The notes under the pieces were generated by a model. That model was not told the DNA's origin. It searched no databases and worked only from the letters and a program-made list of their open reading frames with translations. From assembly GCF_020982545.1 (NCBI RefSeq), contig NZ_JAJKLK010000010.1:62001-126000 (forward strand): a DNA stretch of 64,000 nucleotides, given 5' to 3'. Shown here in pieces: positions 8,449 to 17,064 of the stretch; within the stretch, counting starts at the first letter, position 1; every line of letters begins with the position of its first letter. The stretch is from Streptomyces sp. MNU76 (GTDB lineage Bacteria; Actinomycetota; Actinomycetes; Streptomycetales; Streptomycetaceae). Both the position numbers and the translations under genes were made by a program.

Positions 8449-9411
8449 ATGCGCAAGCCGTGGATCGTGGGAATGACGGGGGCGGTGCTCGCCGGGCTGC
8501 TGCTCGGCGCGTGCGGGGATCCGGAGTCCGCACCGGACCAGGCGCCGCCGTCGGCCGCGGCACCGGAGCCGTCGTCGACCACCCGTCAGCGCGCCGCCAC
8601 GGGGTCGCCCGGCGACGACGGCGGCACGGGCGGCACCGGCACCGGCACCGGCACGACGAAGCCCGCGCCCGGGGTGCTCTACCTCGGGGACTCCCTCGCC
8701 ACGGAGAACCAGACCGTCCTCGGTGACCTGCTGAAGGACGACCTCGACGCCCGCTACACCAGCGCCCCCTACTCGGGCACCACCCTGTGCGACTATCTGG
8801 AGGGCACCGCCGACCGGTCGCTCGTCCCGCCGCGGGACAAGGCGGCCGCGCTGGTGCGGCGGCTGCGCCCGGACTATGTGGTTCTGCAGTTCTGGGGCAA
8901 CGCCTGGGACTACACGCCGTGCATGGACGGCGTCACCTACGGCAAGGCCCGCGCCGAGTACTTCCGGCGGTACACGGCCGCCGCCGAGCAGCTCACCGAC
9001 CAGATCGCGAACGCGGGCGGCGAACACCGGCCGACGATCGTGTGGGTGCTCCAGGGCCCGGACCCGATGACCCCGGACCGGGTGCGCCGGGTGAACGCCC
9101 TGTACACGAAGCAGGCCAGGGCCTCCGGTGACCTGGTCGCGGACGCCGGCAAGGCCGTCAGCCCGGCCGCCGACCGCTACACCTGGGCCCAGTACCTGCC
9201 GTGCACCGCCTACGAACGTGAGCACGACGGCTACTGCACCCAGCCCGGCCGGGGTCGCACGGCGCTCCACCACGACGAGGACTACCTGCACTTCTGTCTG
9301 GCCCCGACGACGTCCAAGCCGAGGCCGTGCCCGGTCCGGTCCCCGGGGGTCACGCGGATGGCCCGGGAGATCACCCGGGCCATCGCCGACGCACGTACCG
9401 ACAGGCCGTAG
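8449..9411 (+). CDS. secreted lipoprotein, SGNH/GDSL hydrolase-like
   Basis: A 320-residue protein with a lipoprotein signal: the hydrophobic stretch GAVLAGLLLGAC ends in a lipobox whose Cys is near residue 22. A Thr/Gly/Pro-rich spacer follows. The globular part opens with GVLYLGDSLATEN (block I nucleophile Ser in GDSL), then LQFWGNAWD (Gly-Asn block III), and ends near DYLHFCLAP with a candidate catalytic His. Such proteins act as esterases or acyltransferases at the cell surface; the substrate is unknown. GCGGGAG precedes the ATG. Confidence 0.78.
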   Translation: MRKPWIVGMTGAVLAGLLLGACGDPESAPDQAPPSAAAPEPSSTTRQRAATGSPGDDGGTGGTGTGTGTTKPAPGVLYLGDSLATENQTVLGDLLKDDLDARYTSAPYSGTTLCDYLEGTADRSLVPPRDKAAALVRRLRPDYVVLQFWGNAWDYTPCMDGVTYGKARAEYFRRYTAAAEQLTDQIANAGGEHRPTIVWVLQGPDPMTPDRVRRVNALYTKQARASGDLVADAGKAVSPAADRYTWAQYLPCTAYEREHDGYCTQPGRGRTALHHDEDYLHFCLAPTTSKPRPCPVRSPGVTRMAREITRAIADARTDRP

Positions 9412-9467
9412 GCCGGACCGCCCTCTCAGAGCCGCTGGGACGTGGGCTCCTCGTCGCCCGCCTCCCG

Positions 9468-9947
9468 CTACTCGCCCGCGTACGCCTTGCGCAGGGCGGC
9501 GAGGTCGAACTTCCCCATCGCCATGAACGCCGCGGTCGCCCGGGCCACCTTCTGTGGATCGGAGTCGCTGATCATGTCGATGAGTTCGGCCGGCACGACC
9601 TGCCAGGAGACGCCGAACCGGTCCTTGAGCCAACCGCAGGGGCCGGGCTCGCCACCCTCGGTGAGGCTGTTCCAGTAGTAGTCGATCTCGTCCTGGTCGG
9701 CACAGAGGATCTGGAAGGAGATGGCCTCGGTGAACTTGAACTCCGGGCCGCCGTTCAACGCCACGAACTGCTGGCCGTTGGCCGTGAACTCCACGGTCAG
9801 CACGGAGCCGGCCGGCCGGGGCGCGCCCTCGCCGTAGTGCGTGACCCGGCCGAGCCGGGAGTTCTTGAAGACCGAGACGTAGTGGGCGGCCGCCTCCTCG
9901 GCCTGGCCGTCGAACCACAGGCAGGTGGTGAATCCTTCGCTGGACAT
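9468..9947 (-). CDS. VOC family protein, PhnB / 3-demethylubiquinone methyltransferase-like fold
   Basis: A 159-residue protein beginning MSSEGFTTCLWFDGQAEEAA, typical of the PhnB-like VOC family, with FVALNGGPEFKFTEAISFQI and CGWLKDRFGVSWQVVP. It is a single domain. Despite the old family name there is no sign of methyltransferase motifs. The start is fixed by GGAGGAGG just upstream of the ATG at 9947; the longer open frame is not supported. Confidence 0.85.
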   Translation of the reverse strand: MSSEGFTTCLWFDGQAEEAAAHYVSVFKNSRLGRVTHYGEGAPRPAGSVLTVEFTANGQQFVALNGGPEFKFTEAISFQILCADQDEIDYYWNSLTEGGEPGPCGWLKDRFGVSWQVVPAELIDMISDSDPQKVARATAAFMAMGKFDLAALRKAYAGE

Positions 9948-10168
9948 GTGCGCCTCCTCCGGCGGGGTGTGTCGTCCCCTGTGTCGACCGATCCTGGTCC
10001 GGAAACTCATCGGTGGCGCGGACACGAGATGCGCCGGGCGAGGGCGCGCCGGGGGTGCTCTGCTGTCGGCGAATCTGCCGTGGGCAGAGAAAGGCCAGGT
10101 GAGGGGTGGTTCACGGGGAGGGTGGAGTCAGCGGCCACCACGGCCGCGTTCACCCACAGGGAGGAACC

Positions 10169-10825
10169 GTGGCTCCATTGATCACAGGCCGGGCCCCGCT
10201 GCTCGCCCCGCGCGCGGAGGAGGGTGACACACCGCCCTCGCGCTTCGACGACCATCTCGCCGCACAGCTCCTCGCCCAGCGGATCGTCTTCCTCGGCACC
10301 CAGGTCGACGAGGTCTCCGCGAACCGGGTCTGCGCCCAGCTGCTGGTGCTGTCGGCGGAGGACCCGCGCACCGACATCAGCCTGTACATCAACAGCCCCG
10401 GGGGGTCGGTGACGGCGGGTCTCGCCATCTACGACACGATGCGGCTGATCCCGAACGACGTGTCCACGCTGGCGATGGGCTTCGCCGCGAGCATGGGGCA
10501 GTTCCTGCTGAGCGTCGGCGCGCGCGGCAAGCGGTTCGCGCTGCCCAACGCGCGGATCATGATGCACCAGCCGTCGGCGGGCATCGGCGGCACCACCGCG
10601 GACATCGAGATCCAGGCGGAGAACCTGGAGTTCACCAAGCGGGCCATCGAGCGGATCACCGCGGAGCACACCGGGCAGTCCGAGGAGACGGTCTCCCGGG
10701 ACGGCGACCGCGACCGCTGGTTCACGGCCGAACAGGCCCGGGAGTACGGGATGGTCGACCGGGTCGTCGAGTCGCTCGACGACGTGCGTCCGGCCTCTTC
10801 GCGTCGACGGATGGGACTGCAGTGA
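10169..10825 (+). CDS. clpP3: ATP-dependent Clp protease proteolytic subunit ClpP3
   Basis: A 218-residue ClpP. The catalytic Ser sits in GFAASMGQFLL, the His in ARIMMHQPSAGIGG and the Asp in the SRDGDRDRWFT region. The N-terminal LAAQLLAQRIVFLGT and the YINSPGGSVTAGLAIYDTM oxyanion stretch are standard. The start is the GTG at 10169 behind AGGGAGG. Its stop overlaps the clpP4 start (TGATG), so the two are translationally coupled. In S. lividans the clpP3-clpP4 operon is induced by PopR when ClpP1/P2 is lacking; a PopR-like gene lies just downstream on the other strand. Confidence 0.9.
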   Translation: MAPLITGRAPLLAPRAEEGDTPPSRFDDHLAAQLLAQRIVFLGTQVDEVSANRVCAQLLVLSAEDPRTDISLYINSPGGSVTAGLAIYDTMRLIPNDVSTLAMGFAASMGQFLLSVGARGKRFALPNARIMMHQPSAGIGGTTADIEIQAENLEFTKRAIERITAEHTGQSEETVSRDGDRDRWFTAEQAREYGMVDRVVESLDDVRPASSRRRMGLQ

Positions 10826-11427
10826 TGGGGACGTACACGATTCCGAACGTGGTCGAGCGGACCGCGCAGGGCGAGCGGTCCTACGACGTCTTCAGCCGGC
10901 TGCTGTCCGAGCGGATCGTCTTCCTCGGCACGGAGATCGACGACGGGGTGGCGAACGTCGTCATCGCCCAACTCCTGCATCTGGAGGCGGCGATGCCGGA
11001 CCGCGAGATCTCCGTCTACATCAACTCGCCCGGGGGCTCCTTCACTTCACTGATGGCGATCTACGACACGATGTCGTACGTACGGGCCCCGATCTCGACC
11101 CTCTGTGTGGGACAGGCGGCCTCGACGGCGGCGGTGCTGCTGGCGGGCGGCGACCCCGGGCGGCGGTTCGTGCTGGAGCACGCGCGGGTGCTGCTGGGGC
11201 AGCCGGCCAGCGGAGGCCGTCAGGGCACCGTCTCCGACCTCGCCCTGCAGGCCAAGGAGATGGTGCGGATCCGGGCGCAGGTCGAGCGGGTGCTCGCGCG
11301 GCACACAGGGCGTGAGGTCGCGGAACTACGGGCCGACATGGACCGGGACAAGGTGTTCACGGCGGAGGAGGCGGTGGGCTACGGGCTGGCGGACGAGGTG
11401 CTGAGCCGACGGTCGGTGGAGGTCTGA
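10825..11427 (+). CDS. clpP4: ATP-dependent Clp protease proteolytic subunit ClpP4, catalytic His replaced
   Basis: About 200 residues of ClpP fold. The nucleophile Ser is kept in CVGQAASTAAVLL, but the position that carries the catalytic His in ClpP (HQP, as in the MMHQP of the preceding gene) reads ARVLLGQPASGG, so His is replaced by Gly. The Asp region (ADMDRDKVFT) is kept. The subunit is thus predicted to be inactive or dependent on a ClpP3 partner. The ATG at 10825 overlaps the clpP3 stop; a GTG at 10822 is an alternative. A hairpin follows the stop. Confidence 0.9.
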   Translation: MGTYTIPNVVERTAQGERSYDVFSRLLSERIVFLGTEIDDGVANVVIAQLLHLEAAMPDREISVYINSPGGSFTSLMAIYDTMSYVRAPISTLCVGQAASTAAVLLAGGDPGRRFVLEHARVLLGQPASGGRQGTVSDLALQAKEMVRIRAQVERVLARHTGREVAELRADMDRDKVFTAEEAVGYGLADEVLSRRSVEV

Positions 11428-11430
11428 GGC

Positions 11431-11452
11431 CCGCGCCCCCTCAGGGGCGCGG
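11431..11452. terminator. hairpin between clpP4 and popR
   Basis: CCGCGCCCC / GGGGCGCGG forms a perfect 9-bp stem with a CTCA loop. It starts 4 bases after the clpP4 stop and lies 19 bases from the end of the convergent popR gene, so it may serve both. Confidence 0.6.
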
Positions 11453-11470
11453 GGAGTCCGTCGAGACCCG

Positions 11471-11818
11471 TCAGGCCGCGAGGCACAGGCCGTTGAAGGA
11501 TGCCTTGGGCGCACCGCGGGTCAGTTCCCGCTGGGCCAGCGAGAGCAGGTCTCCCAGGCCCAGGCCGAGAGCCTGGGCGGCGGCCGCCAGGACCTCCGAC
11601 GAGGCCTCCTTGCGGCCGCGTTCCACCTCGGAGAGGTACGGCATCGAGATGCGGGCCGCGTCGGCGACGTCCTTCAGAGTGCGTTCCTGGGCCAGACGCT
11701 CCCGGCGGAGCACGTCGCCGACCAGGTCGCGCCACAGGGGTTCCTTGGCGGGCGGGCCGGCCGGCGGGACCGGGCGCAGGGGAATGACTCGGGCTTCGTT
11801 CGACGCGTGTTGGCTCAC
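11471..11818 (-). CDS. popR: XRE-family regulator, PopR/ClgR-like, with an LAA C-terminus
   Basis: A 115-residue protein with a helix-turn-helix at about residues 34-88 (LRRERLAQERTLKDVADAAR, then MPYLSEVERGRKEASSE). This matches the ClgR/PopR group that activates clp genes. The last residues, GLCLAA, resemble an ssrA-type degron, and PopR of S. lividans is known to be degraded by ClpP1/P2 through a C-terminal Ala-Ala. The position beside clpP3-clpP4 supports the same role: an activator that accumulates when ClpP1/P2 fails. The transcript looks leaderless (TAGGCT 6 bases before the GTG). Confidence 0.85.
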   Translation of the reverse strand: MSQHASNEARVIPLRPVPPAGPPAKEPLWRDLVGDVLRRERLAQERTLKDVADAARISMPYLSEVERGRKEASSEVLAAAAQALGLGLGDLLSLAQRELTRGAPKASFNGLCLAA

Positions 11819-11824
11819 TTCTCC

Positions 11825-11830
11825 AGCCTA
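11825..11830 (-). promoter_or_regulatory. -10 hexamer TAGGCT of popR, likely leaderless
   Basis: On the reverse strand TAGGCT is followed by GGAGAA and the GTG start, so the start site would fall on the start codon. The GGAG is only two bases from GTG, too close for a normal ribosome site. Confidence 0.5.
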
Positions 11831-11898
11831 GGAACGGCGGGCGGGAGGGCAAGGGGGCGGCGTTCCGCCCAGAGGGGAATCCGGTTCCGCGCCGGGGC

Positions 11899-12489
11899 TC
11901 ACTGGCCGATGCGGCCGTCTATGCGTTCGCGCAGGAGGTCGGCGTGGCCGTTGTGGCGGGCGTACTCCTCGATCAGGTGGACCAGCACCTCGCGCAGGGC
12001 GATGGGCTCGCCGTCGTGCTGTCCGGTGACGGCCAGGTCGGGGGCGGCGGCCACGAAGCGCTCGGCGAAGTCGACCTCGGCGCGCCAGGTCCGCCAGGCG
12101 TCGGCGACGGCCTCGGGGTCGGCCACGGCGCCGTCGAAGTCCGCGTCGGGGTTCTCGCCGGCGCGGTAGTGGCGAGGCTCCGGCCGGCCCGCCAACGCCT
12201 CGCGGAACCAGTACTGTTCCACGCCGGCCAGATGGCGCACGAGCCCGAGCAGCGACATGTTCGACGGCGGCACCGCGCGCCGGGCCAGCGCCTCGGCGTC
12301 CAGGCCGGCGCACTTCAGCTCCAGGGTGAGCCGTTGGTTGCGCAAGTACCCGACGAGCGTGGCCCGTTCCCCGTCGAACCCGCCGTCGCCACGCGGATCC
12401 TGGTCGGGGCCGACGAAACGGTCGCCCCACCCGGTCACCCGCTCCGGCAGCGGTTGTTCGTCGTTCCGTGTCCCACGATGGTCGGTCAT
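11899..12489 (-). CDS. DinB/DUF664 family protein (mycothiol-transferase fold)
   Basis: A 196-residue protein with the DinB four-helix bundle: ERATLVGYLRNQRLTLELK, SLLGLVRHLAGVEQYWFREA (metal-binding His in RHLAGVE) and REVLVHLIEEYARHNGHADL (HLIEEYARHNGH supplies two further His). DUF664 proteins are probable metal-dependent thiol transferases using mycothiol in actinobacteria; the substrate here is unknown. The ATG at 12489 is chosen from family similarity, and the upstream frame extension has no support. Confidence 0.86.
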   Translation of the reverse strand: MTDHRGTRNDEQPLPERVTGWGDRFVGPDQDPRGDGGFDGERATLVGYLRNQRLTLELKCAGLDAEALARRAVPPSNMSLLGLVRHLAGVEQYWFREALAGRPEPRHYRAGENPDADFDGAVADPEAVADAWRTWRAEVDFAERFVAAAPDLAVTGQHDGEPIALREVLVHLIEEYARHNGHADLLRERIDGRIGQ

Positions 12490-12707
12490 GCGCAGGAGCA
12501 TCGGCCGTCCGTGCGGCGGTCCGCCACCCGTTTTCCGTCGGGACGGCTCGTCCCCGGCCCCGGGAGCCGACTGACGTCGCTGTGGACTCCCGTGCAACCT
12601 TCGCCCCTGATCGGCTGTCGAACAGCCGCGAATCCCCTCGGAGGCCGCCCGGGGAGTGCCTGGCCGCGAGGGCCGGCGGGTCGCAGGGCGGCCGTTCGGC
12701 GGGCCGG

Positions 12708-13985
12708 TCACATGTTCGGTGCGGCCGGCTCCGGGGCGTCGCGGAGGGCCGCCGTACCCGTCGTCGTGGTGTCGTCCGGCGCCGAGTCGTCGGTCTCGGG
12801 ACTCTCCGGCTTCTCCGGCTCCGGCTCGGGCGCGGAGGTGGACGGTGTCACGGCGGACGAGGAGGGGCACGGGCCGCCGGTCGAGTCACACGGTTCGGGC
12901 GACTCGGTGGGCGGTTCCTCGGAGAACGACGTGGAAGCCGACGGGGAGGGCTGGTCGACCGGTGGGCTGGTCTTCTTGTCCTTGCCACCGGTGTCGCCGG
13001 CGGGGCGGGTGAACCAGTCGTCGTGGTCGGGGTCGTAGAGGACGAAGACGTTGATGATCACCGTCGAGGGCTCGACGACCACCACGTTCTGGGCCCGGTA
13101 CGACGACCAGGCGTCGCCCTTCGGCTCCGGTGTGGTCTTCAGCGCGACCGGCGGCTTCAACGGGTTGCCGCAGGCGCAGCGCACCCGGGGCACGCCCCGG
13201 TCGTCGACGAGGACGGCGGTGCCCGCCTGGAGGACGGCCTGGTAGCTGGTGGCGGCGCCGTCGCGGTAGCCGTGGTTGGTGACGCGGGTGTCCATGCGCA
13301 GCTGCACCGGGGTGAGCGAACGCAGATAGGCGGGTACGTCGGCGGACTCGACGCCGGCCACGGCGGCGAACGCGTCGGTCTTGGCGGGGTTCGCCCCGAG
13401 CACCTCGACCTGCTTCTCGACGTCGCAGCTGGCGACGTTGCGGGTGCCGCCGTAGAGGCCGGCGGCCGCACCGTCCACGGCGCGGGTCACGTTGGCCGGT
13501 TCGGACCGGGTCGGTGTGGTGGTGGGGGTCTCGGGCGGGGTGGAGCTGTCCGTCGCCGTCGACTCGGTGAACGGGTCGGGGCCGGACTTGCCGGCGGCCT
13601 GGAGGAAGACCTCGCCGTCCGCCGAGCCGCCCGAGTCGTCGGAACGGGTGAGGACGACGACCAGGACCACGGCGACGACGGCCGCGGCGACCAGGAGGGC
13701 GATGCGGGGCGCGGACCGCCACCACGGGCGGCCGGGGCCCGTGGGTCCTGCCCGGAGCCGCCGGGCCCGCCCGGCCCCTCAGGGCCACCGGGCCCGCCGG
13801 GTCCCCGCCGGAGTCGCCTGTTCCGCCCGCGCCCGAGGGTCCGCTCGGGGTTCGGTGGTCCCCACCACTCGGACGGGACGGCTCGGGTGGGTGGGGCCGG
13901 GCTGCGACGGTCCGGACAGAGGGCCGGACAGAGGGCCGGACGGCGGGCCGGTCGGGCGGCCGGAGGACGGTTGGTCGGCGCTCAC
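12708..13985 (-). pseudogene. proline-rich single-pass membrane protein (DUF6777-like), frame disrupted near its N-terminus
   Basis: The reverse strand starts well at a GTG at 13985 (MSADQPSSGRPTGPPSGP). It runs through a Pro/Gly-rich region, and only after an in-frame TGA at 13781-13779 comes the transmembrane segment (WWRSAPRIALLVAAAVVAVV). The extracellular domain then continues to 12708 without a break. No start codon exists between that stop and the membrane segment. Reading the Gly/Pro-rich middle needs other frames, for example one extra C near 13741-13743 to join GQDP to TGPGRPWW. Three single-base losses in G/C runs would restore one frame. The C-terminal half has GEVFLQAAGKSGPDPFTEST and a Ser/Thr/Pro tail. 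DUF6777 is a family assignment from memory. Confidence 0.6.
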
Positions 13986-14146
13986 GGGGCTTCTCCCGCC
14001 GTAGGGATCTGCGGCGATTCACGCCGATGATGGCGTTCTGTTCCACAACAGGCCCATTGTGTGCTCTGGTCCCGTGCACCCCGCAAGCCGACGGGTGTCG
14101 GTGACGGGCCCCGCCGGCTCGCCGCGCGGAGTGCCCCGGCCGTGCT

Positions 14147-14152
14147 TAGCGT
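14147..14152 (+). promoter_or_regulatory. -10 hexamer TAGCGT, likely leaderless promoter
   Basis: TAGCGT is followed 7 bases later by the GTG at 14160, the likely start of the membrane protein downstream. Confidence 0.45.
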
Positions 14153-14159
14153 GGCAAGG

Positions 14160-15446
14160 GTGAGTCCCCAGACCCTGCGTCCGCGGCGAACGGCGTCATC
14201 CGGGCGGGCGGTCGCCCGCCACGGCTGGCTCCACGCCCTCGCGACCGTGCTGGCCGGGCTGATCGCGATGATCGTGACGGCGTCCCTCGGACTCTGGGCG
14301 GCGGGCGCCGCGGACCTCCCCGACGGCGCGTTCCCCCGGGTGGTCGCGGCCACCGTGGTGACGGCGGTCGGCGGCACCGTCGAACTCTCCGGTGACGCCG
14401 GGCCCCTCGCCGAGACGCGGGCGGGCCTGACCGTGGTCCCGCTGTCGGTGACCTTCGTCGGCGCGCTGGTGATCGCCGCCGGATTCCTGCGGCCCCTGCG
14501 GCACCGGGCGGTCGCCGGAGCGGGCGAACTCGCGGGCTGGGCCGCCCGGATCGCCGTCCTGTGGCTCGTGGCGCTGATCGGCCTCGCGGTCGCGGCCCGC
14601 CAGAGCTTCGACCTCCCGCTCGGCGACGTGGGCGACTTCTTCGGCGCCTCCGCCCGAGTGGGGTTCGAGACCGCTGTGACGCCGACCCTGTTCTTCGGGC
14701 TGCTGTGGCTCGCCGGCGTCCTCGTCCTGGCGCTGCTGGTGTCGCGCGGGGCGCCGCTCCCGGCGCGGCTGCTGCGGTTCCAGGAGTCCGTGCGGCCCGC
14801 CGCGTACGCGATGGTGGGCCTGCTGCTGGCGTACGTCGGCATCGGGCTGGTGATCGCCGTGGTGGTGGCGCTGACCCGAGGGCACGCCGCCGAGACGGCC
14901 GCGGTGATCCTGCTGGGGCTGCCCAACGTGATGTGGCTGGTGCTCACGATCGGCCTGGGCGTCACCTGGGACAGCCAGGTCGAGGGGCCCTTCGGGCTGC
15001 CGATGCCCAAGATCCTGGACGAGGTCGTGCGCGGACCCGATGTGTCGACGCTGAACCTGGGCTCCCTCGCCGAGTACGACGGCCGGGTCTGGTGGCTGGT
15101 GGTCGTGAACGCCGTACTGCTGACCTCCGCCGCGTTCGTGATGGCGGCCCGCTCCCCGGCCCGGGTGCGGCTGTGGCAGCACGGTGTGCACATGGCTGCC
15201 GCGCTCGCCCTCACCGTGCTGATGATCTGCCTCGTGGCCCGGATCTCCGCGCACTACGGGCTGTCGGTCATCGGCATCGGCGACCTCGGCGGCGACCTGG
15301 GCGGGGAGTTGTACCTGCGGCCCCATCTGTGGTCCGCGCTCGGACTCGCCGTGCTGTGGGGCCTCGTGACCGGGTTCCTGGGCGGGGTGTTGGCGAAGGG
15401 CGTACGACGGCGGGGCGAGGTCGACACGGCCGGCGACCGCCGGTAG
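14160..15446 (+). CDS. polytopic membrane protein, streptophobe-like
   Basis: About 428 residues with roughly ten hydrophobic segments, for example LHALATVLAGLIAMIVTASL, VVPLSVTFVGALVIAAGFL, TLFFGLLWLAGVLVLALLV, AAYAMVGLLLAYVGIGLVIA and LWSALGLAVLWGLVTGFLGG. A loop with GPFGLPMPKILDEV is distinctive. The pattern matches Streptomyces streptophobe proteins, whose function is unknown; this is a family guess from memory. Starts at 14061 or 14151 are also open, and I prefer 14160 because of the -10 box. It diverges from the DUF6777-like gene. Confidence 0.7.
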   Translation: MSPQTLRPRRTASSGRAVARHGWLHALATVLAGLIAMIVTASLGLWAAGAADLPDGAFPRVVAATVVTAVGGTVELSGDAGPLAETRAGLTVVPLSVTFVGALVIAAGFLRPLRHRAVAGAGELAGWAARIAVLWLVALIGLAVAARQSFDLPLGDVGDFFGASARVGFETAVTPTLFFGLLWLAGVLVLALLVSRGAPLPARLLRFQESVRPAAYAMVGLLLAYVGIGLVIAVVVALTRGHAAETAAVILLGLPNVMWLVLTIGLGVTWDSQVEGPFGLPMPKILDEVVRGPDVSTLNLGSLAEYDGRVWWLVVVNAVLLTSAAFVMAARSPARVRLWQHGVHMAAALALTVLMICLVARISAHYGLSVIGIGDLGGDLGGELYLRPHLWSALGLAVLWGLVTGFLGGVLAKGVRRRGEVDTAGDRR

Positions 15447-15673
15447 GCGGGGCGGCGGCGCCCTGGCCCGCTCCCGCGGCGGCGACCCGCGCCCGTGGCG
15501 AGCGTGCGCCGCCCGCCACGGGCGCGGGCCCCGGAGGCAACTCCGCCCCGAGGCGGGACGGGCCGTCGCCGTCGCCCGCCACCGACACCGCACTGCCGGG
15601 CATCCGCGAGGGGCCGAGGTGTCTCCCCGGCCCAGGCCCGGTGGCGGCGGGCACCGCCGACCAGCCGCCAGGT

Positions 15674-15701
15674 GGGGCGGACGCCGTACGGCGTCCGCCC
15701 C
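15674..15701. terminator. perfect 12-bp hairpin in the convergent gap
   Basis: GGGGCGGACGCC / GGCGTCCGCCCC with a GTAC loop, followed by TT. It lies in the 316-base gap 15447-15762 between the streptophobe-like gene and the convergent MFS gene and could terminate both. Nothing else is supported in that gap. Confidence 0.65.
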
Positions 15702-15762
15702 TTGCGGTGCCTCAGGTCCGTCGAGCGGTCGGGCCGGTCGGACGGTCAGCGTCGTCCGACGG

Positions 15763-17064
15763 TCAGGCCGGCCTGACGGTCAACGGCTCCGGCGCGGGTG
15801 CCGCCAGTCGGCCCCCGCGGTGCAGGCCGTGCACGGACGCGGCGCAGCCGAGGCCGAGCGCGGTCAGCGCGAGCCACGGCAGCGCGGGCAGCCCGGCCTC
15901 CCGGGCGGCGTCCAGCGCGGCGCCCGTGAGCAGGTTCCCCACGGTGATGCCGATACCGCAGACGGTGTTGTACAGCCCGTAGTGCGTGGCGACGAGCCGG
16001 TCTCCGCTGAGGCGGACGATGGTGTCCATCTCGAAGGGGTACGCGATCATCGTGCCGACGGCCAGCAGCAGCGCGGCCAGTGTCGGCGGGAGGGCCGCCG
16101 ACAGCCACCGCCCCGGCCCGGCGTCGGGCACGGGCAGCAACGCGGGCACGAGCAGGGGCACGAAGGCGGCGCCCATGACCGCCAGTCCCCGCACCAGTGC
16201 CTGGCCCGGCTCGTAGCGGGCCTTGCACCAGGCCGTCACCCGGGTCTGGCCGAGGACGGTGCTCAGCCCGGACACCGCGAACAGCACCGCCACGGCCGCC
16301 GTGCCGAACTCCCCGTCCCCACCCAGGCGTCGCACCTCCAGCGGCAGGGACAGATAGACCTGGAAGGTGAGGACGTACGAGCCGGTCATCGCGGCGGCGA
16401 AGAGCAGGAAGGGGCGGTTGGCGAGGATGCCGCGCCACTGGGCGAGCAGGCTCCCTCGGCTCTCGTCCCGCCGGGCCCCGTCGTCCTCGCGGTCCCGGGA
16501 GGGCAGCGCGCGGATCTGCACCACCGACAGCACGGCGAAGATGCCTGCGGCGGTGAGGCAGGTGACGCGGAAGTCGACACCGGTGAGCACCATGCCGACC
16601 AGCGGGCCGAGGAGTATGCCCGCCTGGTAGAAGACGTTGAACAGGGCGAACGCCTCGACCCTGCGCTCCCCCGCCCCGGCCGCCAGGTAGGCCCGCACGG
16701 CCGGGTTGAACAGGGCGCCCGCGAGGCCGGTGGCGGCCGAGGCCGCCAGCAGGGCGGGCAGGGAGTCGACGAAGCCGAGGGCCGCGAAGCCGACGGTGCG
16801 CAGGACGCAGCCGGCGACTATCAGCGGCTTGTGGCCGAAGCGGTCGGCGAGTGCGCCGCCGACCACGAACATGCCCTGCTGGCTGAAGTTCCGTACGCCC
16901 AGGACGAGTCCGACGATCCAGCCGGCCAGCCCGAGGGTGCCGGAGAGGTGGGCGGCCAGGTAGGGCATCAGCATGTAGAAGCCGAGGTTGATGGTGAACT
17001 GGTTGACCATCAACAGCTGGACGGCGGGGTCGTAGGACCGCACCTGGGAGAGCGTCCCCCTCAC
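15763..17064 (-). CDS. MFS transporter (drug/metabolite exporter type)
   Basis: A 433-residue major facilitator protein with 12 likely membrane segments. The loop 2-3 motif reads GGALADRFGHKPLIV and the symmetric region is weaker. Segments such as GLAGWIVGLVLGVRNFSQQG and PTLAALLLAVGTMIAYPFEM are typical of the multidrug-resistance-like branch. The start is the GTG at 17064, overlapping the stop of the PLP enzyme gene (GTGA), so the two are coupled. Its cargo may therefore be a product of that enzyme or a toxic amino acid; this is inference. Confidence 0.85.
   Translation of the reverse strand: MRGTLSQVRSYDPAVQLLMVNQFTINLGFYMLMPYLAAHLSGTLGLAGWIVGLVLGVRNFSQQGMFVVGGALADRFGHKPLIVAGCVLRTVGFAALGFVDSLPALLAASAATGLAGALFNPAVRAYLAAGAGERRVEAFALFNVFYQAGILLGPLVGMVLTGVDFRVTCLTAAGIFAVLSVVQIRALPSRDREDDGARRDESRGSLLAQWRGILANRPFLLFAAAMTGSYVLTFQVYLSLPLEVRRLGGDGEFGTAAVAVLFAVSGLSTVLGQTRVTAWCKARYEPGQALVRGLAVMGAAFVPLLVPALLPVPDAGPGRWLSAALPPTLAALLLAVGTMIAYPFEMDTIVRLSGDRLVATHYGLYNTVCGIGITVGNLLTGAALDAAREAGLPALPWLALTALGLGCAASVHGLHRGGRLAAPAPEPLTVRPA

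Noticed and set aside
15763..17064. The MFS transporter as the siderophore exporter
   Set aside because: It is coupled to the Cds1-like gene, has no iron box, and is separated from the locus by two small genes.
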